A stretch of DNA of 5,912 bases from Bauldia sp. GTDB taxonomy: Bacteria > Pseudomonadota > Alphaproteobacteria > Rhizobiales > Kaistiaceae. The stretch lies in the NCBI GenBank assembly GCA_020442095.1, contig JAGRKY010000283.1:1-5912 (forward strand), given 5' to 3'. Both the position numbers and the translations under genes were made by a program. The stretch's first letter is position 1. Each line of letters opens with the position of its first letter. Under the pieces are notes generated by a model. That model made no database searches. It had not been told where the DNA came from and saw only the letters and a program-made list of their open reading frames with translations. Positions 1 to 5,525 of this stretch are shown piece by piece.

Positions 1-493
1 CGAAGCCCTTCGCCCAGATGCCGAGAATGAAGCCGAGGAGACTGAACGAAACCGACGTCAGGACGAGGAAAAGCACCATCACGAAGGGATGCTCGATCCG
101 GATCGGCACGAAGAGCGAGGCGGTCGCCATGATGATGACGCCGAGGATGATCGATTTGGTCGCCGCCGCCCCGACGAAGCCGATGACGATCTCCACATAG
201 GAGACCGGCGCCGAGAGCAGCTCGTAGATGGTGCCGATGAATTTCGGGAAATAGATGCCGAAGGACGCGTTCATCGTGCTCTGCATCAGGAGCATCAGCA
301 TGACGAGGCCCGGCACGATGAAGGCGCCATAGCTGACGCCCTCGATCTCCGGGATCCGCGAGCCGATCGCGCCGCCGAAGACGACGAAATAGAGCGAGGT
401 GGAAATCACCGGCGACAGGACGCTCTGCATCAGCGTCCGCGCCGTGCGGGCCATCTCGGAATAGTAGATCGCCCAGATCGCCCTCGGGTTCAT
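1..493 (-). CDS. yadH: ABC-2 type transport permease, YadH-like (3' end cut by window edge)
   Basis: This is the membrane subunit of an ABC exporter, lying in the inner membrane and paired with the ATPase just upstream. The 164 residues present begin [14 protein letters not shown]. Hydrophobic stretches lie near residues 22-40, 55-75, 104-129 and 137-158. The segment [19 protein letters not shown] (45-63) and the motif YELLSAPVS (90-98) are typical of ABC-2 permeases of the YadH/NodJ group. Such proteins are usually about 250-260 residues, so roughly 90 C-terminal residues are missing past position 1. The start ATG overlaps the ATPase stop as ATGA and has a GAGGAA ribosome site six bases upstream, so the two genes are very likely translationally coupled. 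The exported substrate cannot be told from sequence. Family assignment is firm; the symbol is by resemblance to the E. coli protein as I remember it. Confidence 0.9.
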   Translation of the reverse strand, partial: MNPRAIWAIYYSEMARTARTLMQSVLSPVISTSLYFVVFGGAIGSRIPEIEGVSYGAFIVPGLVMLMLLMQSTMNASFGIYFPKFIGTIYELLSAPVSYVEIVIGFVGAAATKSIILGVIIMATASLFVPIRIEHPFVMVLFLVLTSVSFSLLGFILGIWAKGF

Positions 494-1422
494 CGCCCGT
501 TCCTCACCAGATCGACGAAGATGTCCTCGAGCGAGCTCTCCTTGGTCTCGAGGTCGCGGAAGCGGATGCCGGCGGCCGCGAGGTCGGCAAGCAGCGCGGT
601 GATGCCGGTGCGCTCGCCCTGGGTGTCGTAGGTATAGTGGAGCACCGAGCCGTCCCCGGCCGGCTCGAGGCCGTATTTTTCGAGCGACTCCGGGATCGCC
701 GCGAGCGGCGCCTGCAGATGCAGGGTGAGCTGCTTCCTGCCGAGCTTGCGGATCAGCTCCGCCTTCTCCTCGACGAGGATGATGGCGCCCTTGTTGATGA
801 CCCCGATCCGGTCGGCCATCAGCTCCGCCTCCTCGATATAGTGGGTGGTGAGGATGATGGTCACGCCGGAAGCCTGCAGGTCCCGGATCACCTCCCACAT
901 TCCGCGCCGCAGCTCGACGTCGACGCCGGCGGTCGGTTCGTCGAGGAAGAGGATCTTCGGCTCGTGGGCGAGCGCCTTGGCGATCATCACCCGGCGCTTC
1001 ATGCCGCCGGAGAGCGTGACGACGTTCGCGTCCTTCTTGTCCCAGAGCGAAAGCTGCTTCAGCACCTTTTCGAGGTGAGCATCGTTCCGCGGCTTGCCGA
1101 ACAGGCCGCGGCTGAAGGAAACCGTGTTCCACACCGTCTCGAAGGGCGCGATGGCGATTTCCTGCGGCACCAGCCCGATCTCGGACCGGGCGCCGCGGTA
1201 ATCGGTGATGATGTCGTGTCCGTCGGCCGTGACGGTCCCCGCGCTCGGCGTCACGATCCCGCAAATGATCGAGATGAGCGTGGTCTTGCCCGCCCCGTTC
1301 GGGCCGAGAAGCGCGAATATCTCGCCCTGGCGGACGTCGAGGTCGATGTCCGAAAGCGCCTCGAAACCGGTGTCATAGGTCTTCGAGAGGCGCGAGACGG
1401 TGATGATCGGCTCTGTCGACAT
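490..1422 (-). CDS. yadG: ABC exporter ATP-binding protein, YadG-like
   Basis: Cytoplasmic ATPase of an ABC exporter, powering the YadH-like permease encoded directly after it. From the chosen start ([14 protein letters not shown]) it has 310 residues, close to YadG (about 308). All motifs are intact: Walker [10 protein letters not shown] (40-48), Q-loop Q87, signature LSGGMKRR (137-144), Walker B LFLDEP (158-163) with catalytic E162, D-loop AGVD (165-168) and switch H194 in [26 protein letters not shown] and [11 protein letters not shown] closely resemble YadG. The C-terminal part ends in [11 protein letters not shown], as in DrrA/YadG-type ATPases. An in-frame ATG at 1479 would add 19 residues, but they do not fit the family and that ATG lies within a candidate -10 box, so 1422 is preferred. 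No strong Shine-Dalgarno precedes either start. The transported substrate is unknown. Confidence 0.93.
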   Translation of the reverse strand: MSTEPIITVSRLSKTYDTGFEALSDIDLDVRQGEIFALLGPNGAGKTTLISIICGIVTPSAGTVTADGHDIITDYRGARSEIGLVPQEIAIAPFETVWNTVSFSRGLFGKPRNDAHLEKVLKQLSLWDKKDANVVTLSGGMKRRVMIAKALAHEPKILFLDEPTAGVDVELRRGMWEVIRDLQASGVTIILTTHYIEEAELMADRIGVINKGAIILVEEKAELIRKLGRKQLTLHLQAPLAAIPESLEKYGLEPAGDGSVLHYTYDTQGERTGITALLADLAAAGIRFRDLETKESSLEDIFVDLVRNGR

Positions 1423-1476
1423 GAAAATGCTGCGGATTTCGGGATGGCGCGCCGTCTCCCCCGCGACGCACAGGGC

Positions 1477-1505
1477 CATATAGGCGCGATTGCCGCCACG
1501 ACCAA
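1477..1505 (-). promoter_or_regulatory. Candidate sigma70-type promoter for the yadG-yadH operon
   Basis: On the minus strand, TTGGTC (1505-1500) and TATATG (1482-1477) are separated by exactly 17 bases. They match the -35 and -10 consensus at 3 and 4 of 6 positions. Transcription would begin near 1470 and leave a leader of roughly 50 bases before the ATG at 1422, which agrees with the shorter start of the ATPase. The match is modest and unsupported by anything else, so it remains a candidate. Confidence 0.3.
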
Positions 1506-1529
1506 GGGGCGGGTGGCATTCGCCCCCTT
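1504..1529 (-). other. GC-rich hairpin between the dehydrogenase gene and yadG
   Basis: AAGGGGCG (1504-1511) pairs with CGCCCCCTT (1521-1529) with one bulged base and a 9-base loop. It lies 79 bases downstream of the dehydrogenase stop and just upstream of the candidate yadG promoter. It could help end the dehydrogenase transcript, but there is no U-run after it on the minus strand, so it is not a canonical intrinsic terminator. The rest of the 185-base gap (1423-1607) shows nothing else I can support. Confidence 0.25.
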
Positions 1530-1607
1530 CGCAACTGACATGGCACCGTCCGCCGCTCCCGCCGGGAACAGCGTGAATTCAAAGGAAAACGCGGTGCAAC
1601 CGGCCGG

Positions 1608-2963
1608 TCAGGATCCGCCGTCCATGCCGACCCGCCAGACCGATCCCGATCCGTCTTCGGTGATGAAGAGCGCCCCGTCCCGACCGACGACGACACCGAC
1701 CGGCCGCCCCCAGACCTTGCGATTCGATTCGACGAAGCCGGTGACGAAATCCTCGTAGGCGCCGGTCGGTTCGCCATCCTCGAACTTCAGGCGGACGATC
1801 TTGTAGCCGGTCCGCCGGCCGCGATTCCACGACCCGTGCATCGCGACGAAGGCGTCGCCCCGGTAGTCGGCGGGAAACATGTCGCCGTCGTAGAAGACGA
1901 TGCCGAGTGGCGCCGAATGCGCCTGGAACAGCACGTCCGGCACCGTCACCTTGCCGGCAAGGTCGGGACGCCGCCCGGCAAGACGTGGGTCCTCGTTGTC
2001 GCCGATGTAATACCAGGGCCAGCCGTAGAAACGCCCCTGCGCGACGCTGGTCGCGTAGTCGGGCGGCAGGTTGTCGCCGAGCCCGTCGCGCTCGTTGGTC
2101 ACGCACCACGGCTTGCCGCTCGTCGGCTCGATGGCAAGGCCCGAACAGTTGCGGATTCCGGTTGCGAAGACCTCCTTGCCCGCCCCGTCGGGATCGAAGG
2201 CGAGGACCGCGGCGCGATCGGTCTCGTCGCCCCAGATCGCACCGAGCGTGTGGCTCGCTGCAAATTCCGGGAGACCGCCGGGCGGCTCCTCCGGCACGCC
2301 TCCAGCGACGTTCGAGCCCGACCCGACCGCCACATACAGCCGGCTGCCATCCGGCGAAAAGGCGATGTCGCGGGTCCAGTGGTAGCCGGTCGGCAGGTCC
2401 GGCACGACGACCTCCGCCTCGCCCGTCGCCACGAGGTCGCCATCCGCATAGGGAAACCGGACGACGCTTTCGGTATTGGCGACATAGACCCACTCCGGCT
2501 CGGGCCCCGGTGGATAGAAGGCGATGCCGTAGGGCTGGTCGAGCCCGGAGGCGAAGACGCTGTCCTTCTCCGGCCTGGCCGAGCCGGCCGGTATCCGCAA
2601 CACCCTCACCTCGTTGGCGGAGCTGTCGGCGATGAACAGGTCCCCGTTCGGCGCGGTGCGGATGACGCGCGGCTGCGCGAATCCGGTCGCCACCAGTTCC
2701 GCCCGGAAGCCATCCACCGTGTCGAGCTTCGCATCGTCGGGGCGGGCAACCAGGCCCGGCGCGTTGCTCGCCGATTCGGTGACATAGGGCTTCGGCAGGT
2801 CGGCCGGCCCGATCATCCGCCAGAGGCCGGGCTTGTCATCCTTCCAGCCGCCGAAGGCCGCCTTGCCCGTAAGGATTCCGTCCGGATCCTCGGCGTTCGC
2901 GCCCGCCATCGGCCAGGCCAGCATGACCGCTGCGATCGTCAGGGAATATGTCGTTCGTTTCAT
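1608..2963 (-). CDS. Secreted PQQ-dependent sugar dehydrogenase, sorbosone dehydrogenase family
   Basis: Predicted periplasmic beta-propeller oxidoreductase of the glucose/sorbosone dehydrogenase superfamily, whose members use PQQ to oxidise sugars or related alcohols and aldehydes. The protein is 451 residues. MKRTTYSLTIAAVMLAW and AGANA before Glu25 form a Sec signal peptide with likely cleavage after residue 24. The mature part shows APNGDLFIADS (104-114), LDQPYGIAFYPPGPEPEWVY (141-160), GYHWTRDIAFSPDG (193-206), RNCSGLAI (271-278), CVTNERDGLGDNLPPDY (287-303), GWPWYYIGDNEDPR (314-327), FQAHSAPLG (346-354), MHGSWNR (375-381) and GRPVGVVVGRDGALFITED (419-437), all typical of the sorbosone dehydrogenase group. 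Its only cysteines are C273 and C287, which could form a disulphide. GGAG six bases before ATG 2963 fixes the start; longer forms to 2987 or 3080 lack a well-spaced site. No cytochrome c partner or PQQ synthesis gene lies in the window. The sugar substrate is unknown. Confidence 0.9.
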   Translation of the reverse strand: MKRTTYSLTIAAVMLAWPMAGANAEDPDGILTGKAAFGGWKDDKPGLWRMIGPADLPKPYVTESASNAPGLVARPDDAKLDTVDGFRAELVATGFAQPRVIRTAPNGDLFIADSSANEVRVLRIPAGSARPEKDSVFASGLDQPYGIAFYPPGPEPEWVYVANTESVVRFPYADGDLVATGEAEVVVPDLPTGYHWTRDIAFSPDGSRLYVAVGSGSNVAGGVPEEPPGGLPEFAASHTLGAIWGDETDRAAVLAFDPDGAGKEVFATGIRNCSGLAIEPTSGKPWCVTNERDGLGDNLPPDYATSVAQGRFYGWPWYYIGDNEDPRLAGRRPDLAGKVTVPDVLFQAHSAPLGIVFYDGDMFPADYRGDAFVAMHGSWNRGRRTGYKIVRLKFEDGEPTGAYEDFVTGFVESNRKVWGRPVGVVVGRDGALFITEDGSGSVWRVGMDGGS

Positions 2964-3092
2964 CCGTCGCTCCGGTTTTTCACGCATCCCTCCCCGGACC
3001 CGTGACGCATCCTTTCCGCTTCGCTCCCGACCGTCTACGGTAGGGCAATTGTCGGCGGCGGGCAGCGTTCCGCCGTGCACGAGACCGTGAAG
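2964..3092. promoter_or_regulatory. Divergent intergenic region with a small inverted repeat and a direct repeat
   Basis: This 129-base spacer must hold the start signals of both the dehydrogenase (minus) and the glycosylase (plus). I find no convincing -35/-10 pair on either strand. It contains a perfect inverted repeat, ACCGT-CT-ACGGT (3030-3041), near its middle. It also contains the direct repeat ACGCATCC at 2982-2989 and 3005-3012, 23 bases apart, about two helical turns, on the dehydrogenase side. Either could be an operator, but such short repeats also occur by chance. Confidence 0.3.
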
Positions 3093-3914
3093 ATGACCGC
3101 CACCCCGCCCCGCTCCGACGCCGCAGACCTCGTCGCCTGGTATTCAGAAATGGGTGTCGATGTCGCGCTTGAGGAGAAGCCGGTCGACCGTTTCGCGGAA
3201 CCGAAGCAGGAGTCCGCGCCGCCTCCGCGGCCAGCCGAAGCTCCTCCGCCCCGGTCCGCGCCAGCGCCGTCGGTCTCGCGCACGCCGGCCGCGGTTCCGC
3301 CGAGCGACGAGACCGCACGGGAAGCCCGGGAGATCGCCCGGTCCGCGGGAACGCTCGACGAGCTTCGCGCCGCCCTCGACGCCTTCGAGGGCTGCAATCT
3401 CCGCCTCACCGCGACTCAGCTCGTCTTCTCGGACGGCACGCCCGGCAGCCGGGTGATGCTGATCGGCGAAGGCCCGGGGCGCGACGAGGATATCCAGGGC
3501 CTGCCCTTCGTTGGCCGCTCCGGCCAGCTTCTCGACCGGATGCTCGCCGCGATCGGGCTCGACCGCGCGTCGGTCTACATCGCCAACATCGTTCCCTGGC
3601 GCCCGCCCGGCAATCGCCGGCCCACGCCCCAGGAGACCGCGGTCTGCCGCCCCTTTGTCGAGCGCCAGATCGAACTTGCCGATCCCGAATTCCTGGTTCT
3701 GCTCGGCGGCGCCGCGGCGACCGAGCTTCTCGACAGCCCCGAGGGCATCCTCAAGATGCGCGGCCGCTGGCGCGAATACGACACCGGCAAGCGCCGGATC
3801 CGGGTGATGCCGACCCTGCATCCGGCCTATCTCCTGCGCCAGCCGCTCCACAAGCGGCTCGCCTGGCGGGATTTCCTCACCCTCAGGGAAGCCCTGGACG
3901 AGCAGACCGGCTGA
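3093..3914 (+). CDS. Uracil-DNA glycosylase, family 4-like (SPO1 polymerase-related), with reduced Fe-S cysteines
   Basis: Cytoplasmic base-excision repair enzyme expected to remove uracil from DNA. Counting from ATG 3093 it has 273 residues. An N-terminal helix-like piece ([15 protein letters not shown], 12-26) is followed by a proline- and alanine-rich linker (about 37-70) and then the catalytic domain. Motif A is GEGPGRDED (125-133), followed by [17 protein letters not shown] (135-151); motif B is HPAYLLR (243-249). Classical family 4 enzymes hold a 4Fe-4S cluster with four cysteines, in CxxC and in CRPPxNR plus a Cys 16 residues on. Here those positions read F98, C101, W169 (PWRPPGNR) and C185, so two ligands are absent and these are the only two cysteines. 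A GTG at 3075 would add six residues; ATG 3093 is preferred because [17 protein letters not shown] reads like family N-termini, but neither has a strong ribosome site. It is divergent from the dehydrogenase gene. Confidence 0.92.
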   Translation: MTATPPRSDAADLVAWYSEMGVDVALEEKPVDRFAEPKQESAPPPRPAEAPPPRSAPAPSVSRTPAAVPPSDETAREAREIARSAGTLDELRAALDAFEGCNLRLTATQLVFSDGTPGSRVMLIGEGPGRDEDIQGLPFVGRSGQLLDRMLAAIGLDRASVYIANIVPWRPPGNRRPTPQETAVCRPFVERQIELADPEFLVLLGGAAATELLDSPEGILKMRGRWREYDTGKRRIRVMPTLHPAYLLRQPLHKRLAWRDFLTLREALDEQTG

Positions 3915-3936
3915 GGACGCCGCTTCCGCCGTCCTC
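3913..3936 (+). terminator. Hairpin at the end of the glycosylase gene, possible terminator without U-run
   Basis: GAGGACG (3913-3919) pairs perfectly with CGTCCTC (3930-3936). Inside, a C-C mismatch and two more pairs close on a CTTC tetraloop (3923-3926). The stem begins within the TGA stop codon at 3912-3914. Its position suggests transcript end formation or 3' protection, but no T-tract follows (GCCCGGACC), so intrinsic termination is not assured. Confidence 0.35.
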
Positions 3937-4000
3937 GCCCGGACCGGCGGCTCGAGTCCCGCGATCCAGGCAGGGGTGGATTGCATCCATGTCTTCTTGA

Positions 4001-4050
4001 TTTCCGGCCCGGAAAGGAGAAAGGCTCGCGGAGCGCTGCGCTCTTTCCGG
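4001..4050 (+). promoter_or_regulatory. Competing hairpins and displaced Shine-Dalgarno in the leader of the MFS gene
   Basis: CCGGAAA (4009-4015) is a perfect partner of TTTCCGG just before it (4001-4007, one-base loop). It is also part of CCGGAAAG (4009-4016), which pairs with CTTTCCGG at 4043-4050, so only one pairing can form at a time. A further stem, GAGCG/CGCTC (4031-4035 with 4039-4043), sits inside the long form. The only good ribosome-binding sequence, AAGGAG (4014-4019), overlaps the shared arm and ends 38 bases before ATG 4058, much too far for normal initiation. No start codon lies in frame between the upstream stop (3998-4000) and 4058. I infer possible structure-dependent translation. 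The remainder of the 143-base spacer shows no clear promoter. Confidence 0.4.
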
Positions 4051-4057
4051 TTCGCCG

Positions 4058-5350
4058 ATGACGTCCACCCTGGTCCCCATAGCCGCCCTGCTCCTCGGTT
4101 CCGCCTTCCTTCTGATGGCGGGCGGGCTGCACGGCCTGCTGCTCCCCGTCACCGGCACGACGGAAGGCTTCACCACGATCGAGCTCGGCCTGATCGGCAC
4201 CGGCTGGTCGGTGGGCTTCATGGCCGGCTGCCTGCTCATGCCGGCGGTGGTCCGCCGGGTCGGCCATGTCCGCGCCTACGGCTCGGTCGCATCCGTCGCC
4301 GCCGTGGCCATCCTGCTCAATATCCTGATCGTCTCGCCAATCGCCTGGATAACGCTCAGGGCGCTTTCGGGCTTCTGCTTCGCCGGGGCTTCGATGATCG
4401 TCGAATCCTGGCTCAACGAGCGGGCCACGACCGAGAACCGCGGCACCATCTTCTCGATCTACCAGATGGTCGTCTTCGGCGGATCGACGATCGGCCAGCT
4501 ACTGATGGTCATCACCCCGCCGTCGGACTTCTTCTTCTTCGCCATCGGCGCGATCCTCTACTGCTTCGCGATCCTCCCGACGGCCCTGTCGACCGCGCAG
4601 CATCCCAAGCCGCTCAAGACGGCGCGTCTCGATATCCGGGCGCTTTACGCCAATTCGCCGGTCGCGGCGGTCGGCTGCTTCATGATCGGGCTGGTCAACG
4701 GCGGCTTCGGCACCCTCGGCGCCGTCTATGCACGGCGGATCGGGCTGCCGGTCGCCGAGGTCGCGCTGCTGATGGCCGGTGCCGTCCTTGGCGGCGCGCT
4801 GGTCCAGTACCCGCTTGGCCGGCTGTCCGACCGGATGGACCGCCGCCGCGTGCTGGTCGCGGTCGCCGCCTGCGCCATCCTCGTCGCGATGGTGCTGGTC
4901 GTCTTCCAGCCGCGCAGCTCGACGCTGGTGATCGGCCTGCTGATCCTGTTCGGCGCGACGATCTACCCGATGTACGGGATCGCCGTCGCCCATGCCAACG
5001 ACTTCGCCGCGCCGGACGATTTCGTCAAGATCGCCGGGGGGTTGCTGCTGCTGCTCGGCTTCGGATCGATGATCGGCCCGATCCTCGCCGCCCAGGCGAT
5101 GGACCTCTTCATCCCGGAAGGCCTCTTCGCCTTCGCGGCCGCGGTCCACTTTCTCCTGCTGCTCTACACGGTCTACCGCATGTCACGGCGTTCCGCCCCG
5201 AGCGGTGGCGAGGCTTTCCAGGGCATACTGCCGCCCAAATCGGCGACTCCGGAGAGTGCGACCCTCGATCCGCGTGCCGATGCCGCCGCCGCGGAGGAAG
5301 AGCCCGGTCCGGACATTTCGTCCGGGGAAATGCCCCACAGCCCAACCTGA
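4058..5350 (+). CDS. YcaD-family MFS transporter
   Basis: Inner-membrane transporter of the major facilitator superfamily, 430 residues, of the kind related to E. coli YcaD (about 382), whose substrate is not established. The first helix is about residues 5-30 and the twelfth ends near 373; strongly hydrophobic stretches in between fit 12 helices. Diagnostic pieces are RALSGFCFAGASMIVESWLNE (101-121, helix 4 and the following loop, with the YcaD-like acidic E116 in ESWL), NRGTIFSIYQMV (127-138) and the MFS loop 8-9 signature GRLSDRMDRRRV (254-265). The equivalent loop 2-3 signature is degenerate (VVRRVGHVRAY, 64-74). A charged, proline- and alanine-rich tail of about 56 residues (375-430) extends the protein beyond the usual end. 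ATG 4058 is the first possible start in the frame, yet it has no nearby Shine-Dalgarno. A drug-efflux or metabolite-uptake role cannot be decided from sequence. Confidence 0.92.
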   Translation: MTSTLVPIAALLLGSAFLLMAGGLHGLLLPVTGTTEGFTTIELGLIGTGWSVGFMAGCLLMPAVVRRVGHVRAYGSVASVAAVAILLNILIVSPIAWITLRALSGFCFAGASMIVESWLNERATTENRGTIFSIYQMVVFGGSTIGQLLMVITPPSDFFFFAIGAILYCFAILPTALSTAQHPKPLKTARLDIRALYANSPVAAVGCFMIGLVNGGFGTLGAVYARRIGLPVAEVALLMAGAVLGGALVQYPLGRLSDRMDRRRVLVAVAACAILVAMVLVVFQPRSSTLVIGLLILFGATIYPMYGIAVAHANDFAAPDDFVKIAGGLLLLLGFGSMIGPILAAQAMDLFIPEGLFAFAAAVHFLLLLYTVYRMSRRSAPSGGEAFQGILPPKSATPESATLDPRADAAAAEEEPGPDISSGEMPHSPT

Positions 5351-5366
5351 GCGCGCGTCATTGCCG

Positions 5367-5393
5367 TTGTCTTGTCCGCTACGGCTTGATAAC
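5367..5393 (+). promoter_or_regulatory. Weak candidate promoter upstream of livH
   Basis: TTGTCT (5367-5372) and GATAAC (5388-5393) each match the sigma70 consensus at 4 of 6 positions but are only 15 bases apart, shorter than the usual 16-18. This is the most promoter-like stretch in the 114 bases between the MFS stop and livH. No terminator-like stem follows the MFS stop at 5350, so read-through from the MFS gene is also possible. Confidence 0.2.
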
Positions 5394-5446
5394 CAAGAAG
5401 GTTAAAGGAGCCGGATGCGTGCCGAGCTCCGCGGCCACAAAGGCCG
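5385..5446 (+). promoter_or_regulatory. Structured livH leader with a strong ribosome-binding site for an out-of-frame ORF
   Basis: The leader holds the small inverted repeat TAACC/GGTTA (5390-5394 with 5400-5404), extendable by CTT/AAG across a two-base bulge. This would partly cover AAAGGAG (5404-5410). A second stem, CGGCC/GGCCG (5432-5436 with 5442-5446), lies just before the livH ribosome site AAGGGG (5448-5453). AAAGGAG is four bases from ATG 5415, which opens a different reading frame from livH. The arrangement suggests, but does not prove, translational control of livH. Confidence 0.3.
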
Positions 5447-5525
5447 AAAGGGGACATGGGGCATATGGAGTATTTTACTCAGCAGCTCATCAATGGCGTC
5501 ACGCTCGGGTCGATCTACGGTCTGA
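5415..5525 (+). other. Possible 36-codon upstream ORF overlapping the livH start
   Basis: ATG 5415 follows AAAGGAG by four bases, the best-spaced full Shine-Dalgarno in the spacer. Its frame runs to TGA 5523-5525 and overlaps livH by 61 bases in another frame. The peptide begins MRAELRGHKGRKGTWG and then reads IWSILL at codons 17-22, using ATA, AGT, ATT and TTA, codons that are unusual in this GC-rich sequence. Those codons straddle the livH start, which is naturally A/T-rich, so the match may be incidental. I do not recognise the peptide. It could be a leader peptide tuning livH, or chance. Confidence 0.22.

Noticed and set aside
637..1758. 373-codon plus-strand ORF spanning yadG and the following spacer
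   Set aside because: It is antisense to an ABC ATPase with every catalytic motif, and its composition is typical of a GC-skewed shadow frame.
1836..3005. 389-codon plus-strand ORF opposite the dehydrogenase gene
   Set aside because: Its translation is rich in Arg, Gly, Asp and His with no recognisable domain. The opposite strand encodes a complete protein with a signal peptide, family motifs and a ribosome site, so this is a high-GC antisense shadow.
2964..3080. Longer dehydrogenase starting at 3080 or 2987
   Set aside because: The extension would bury the signal peptide, would run into the start region of the divergent gene, and has no properly spaced ribosome site, unlike ATG 2963.
3075..3092. 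GTG at 3075 as the glycosylase start
   Set aside because: It is possible, but ATG 3093 gives a more family-like N-terminus, and the GTG has no clear Shine-Dalgarno. The difference is only six residues.
3144..3986. 280-codon minus-strand ORF opposite the glycosylase gene
   Set aside because: No ribosome site and no known motif; the plus strand encodes a convincing glycosylase.
3989..4000. Four-codon ORF ATG-TCT-TCT-TGA before the MFS leader hairpins
   Set aside because: Too short to judge and without a well-placed ribosome site (AGGGG is about 13 bases away).
4499..5149. 216-codon minus-strand ORF inside the MFS gene, very rich in Asp, Arg and Gln
   Set aside because: The composition is what antisense of membrane-helix codons yields in GC-rich DNA; it has no domain.
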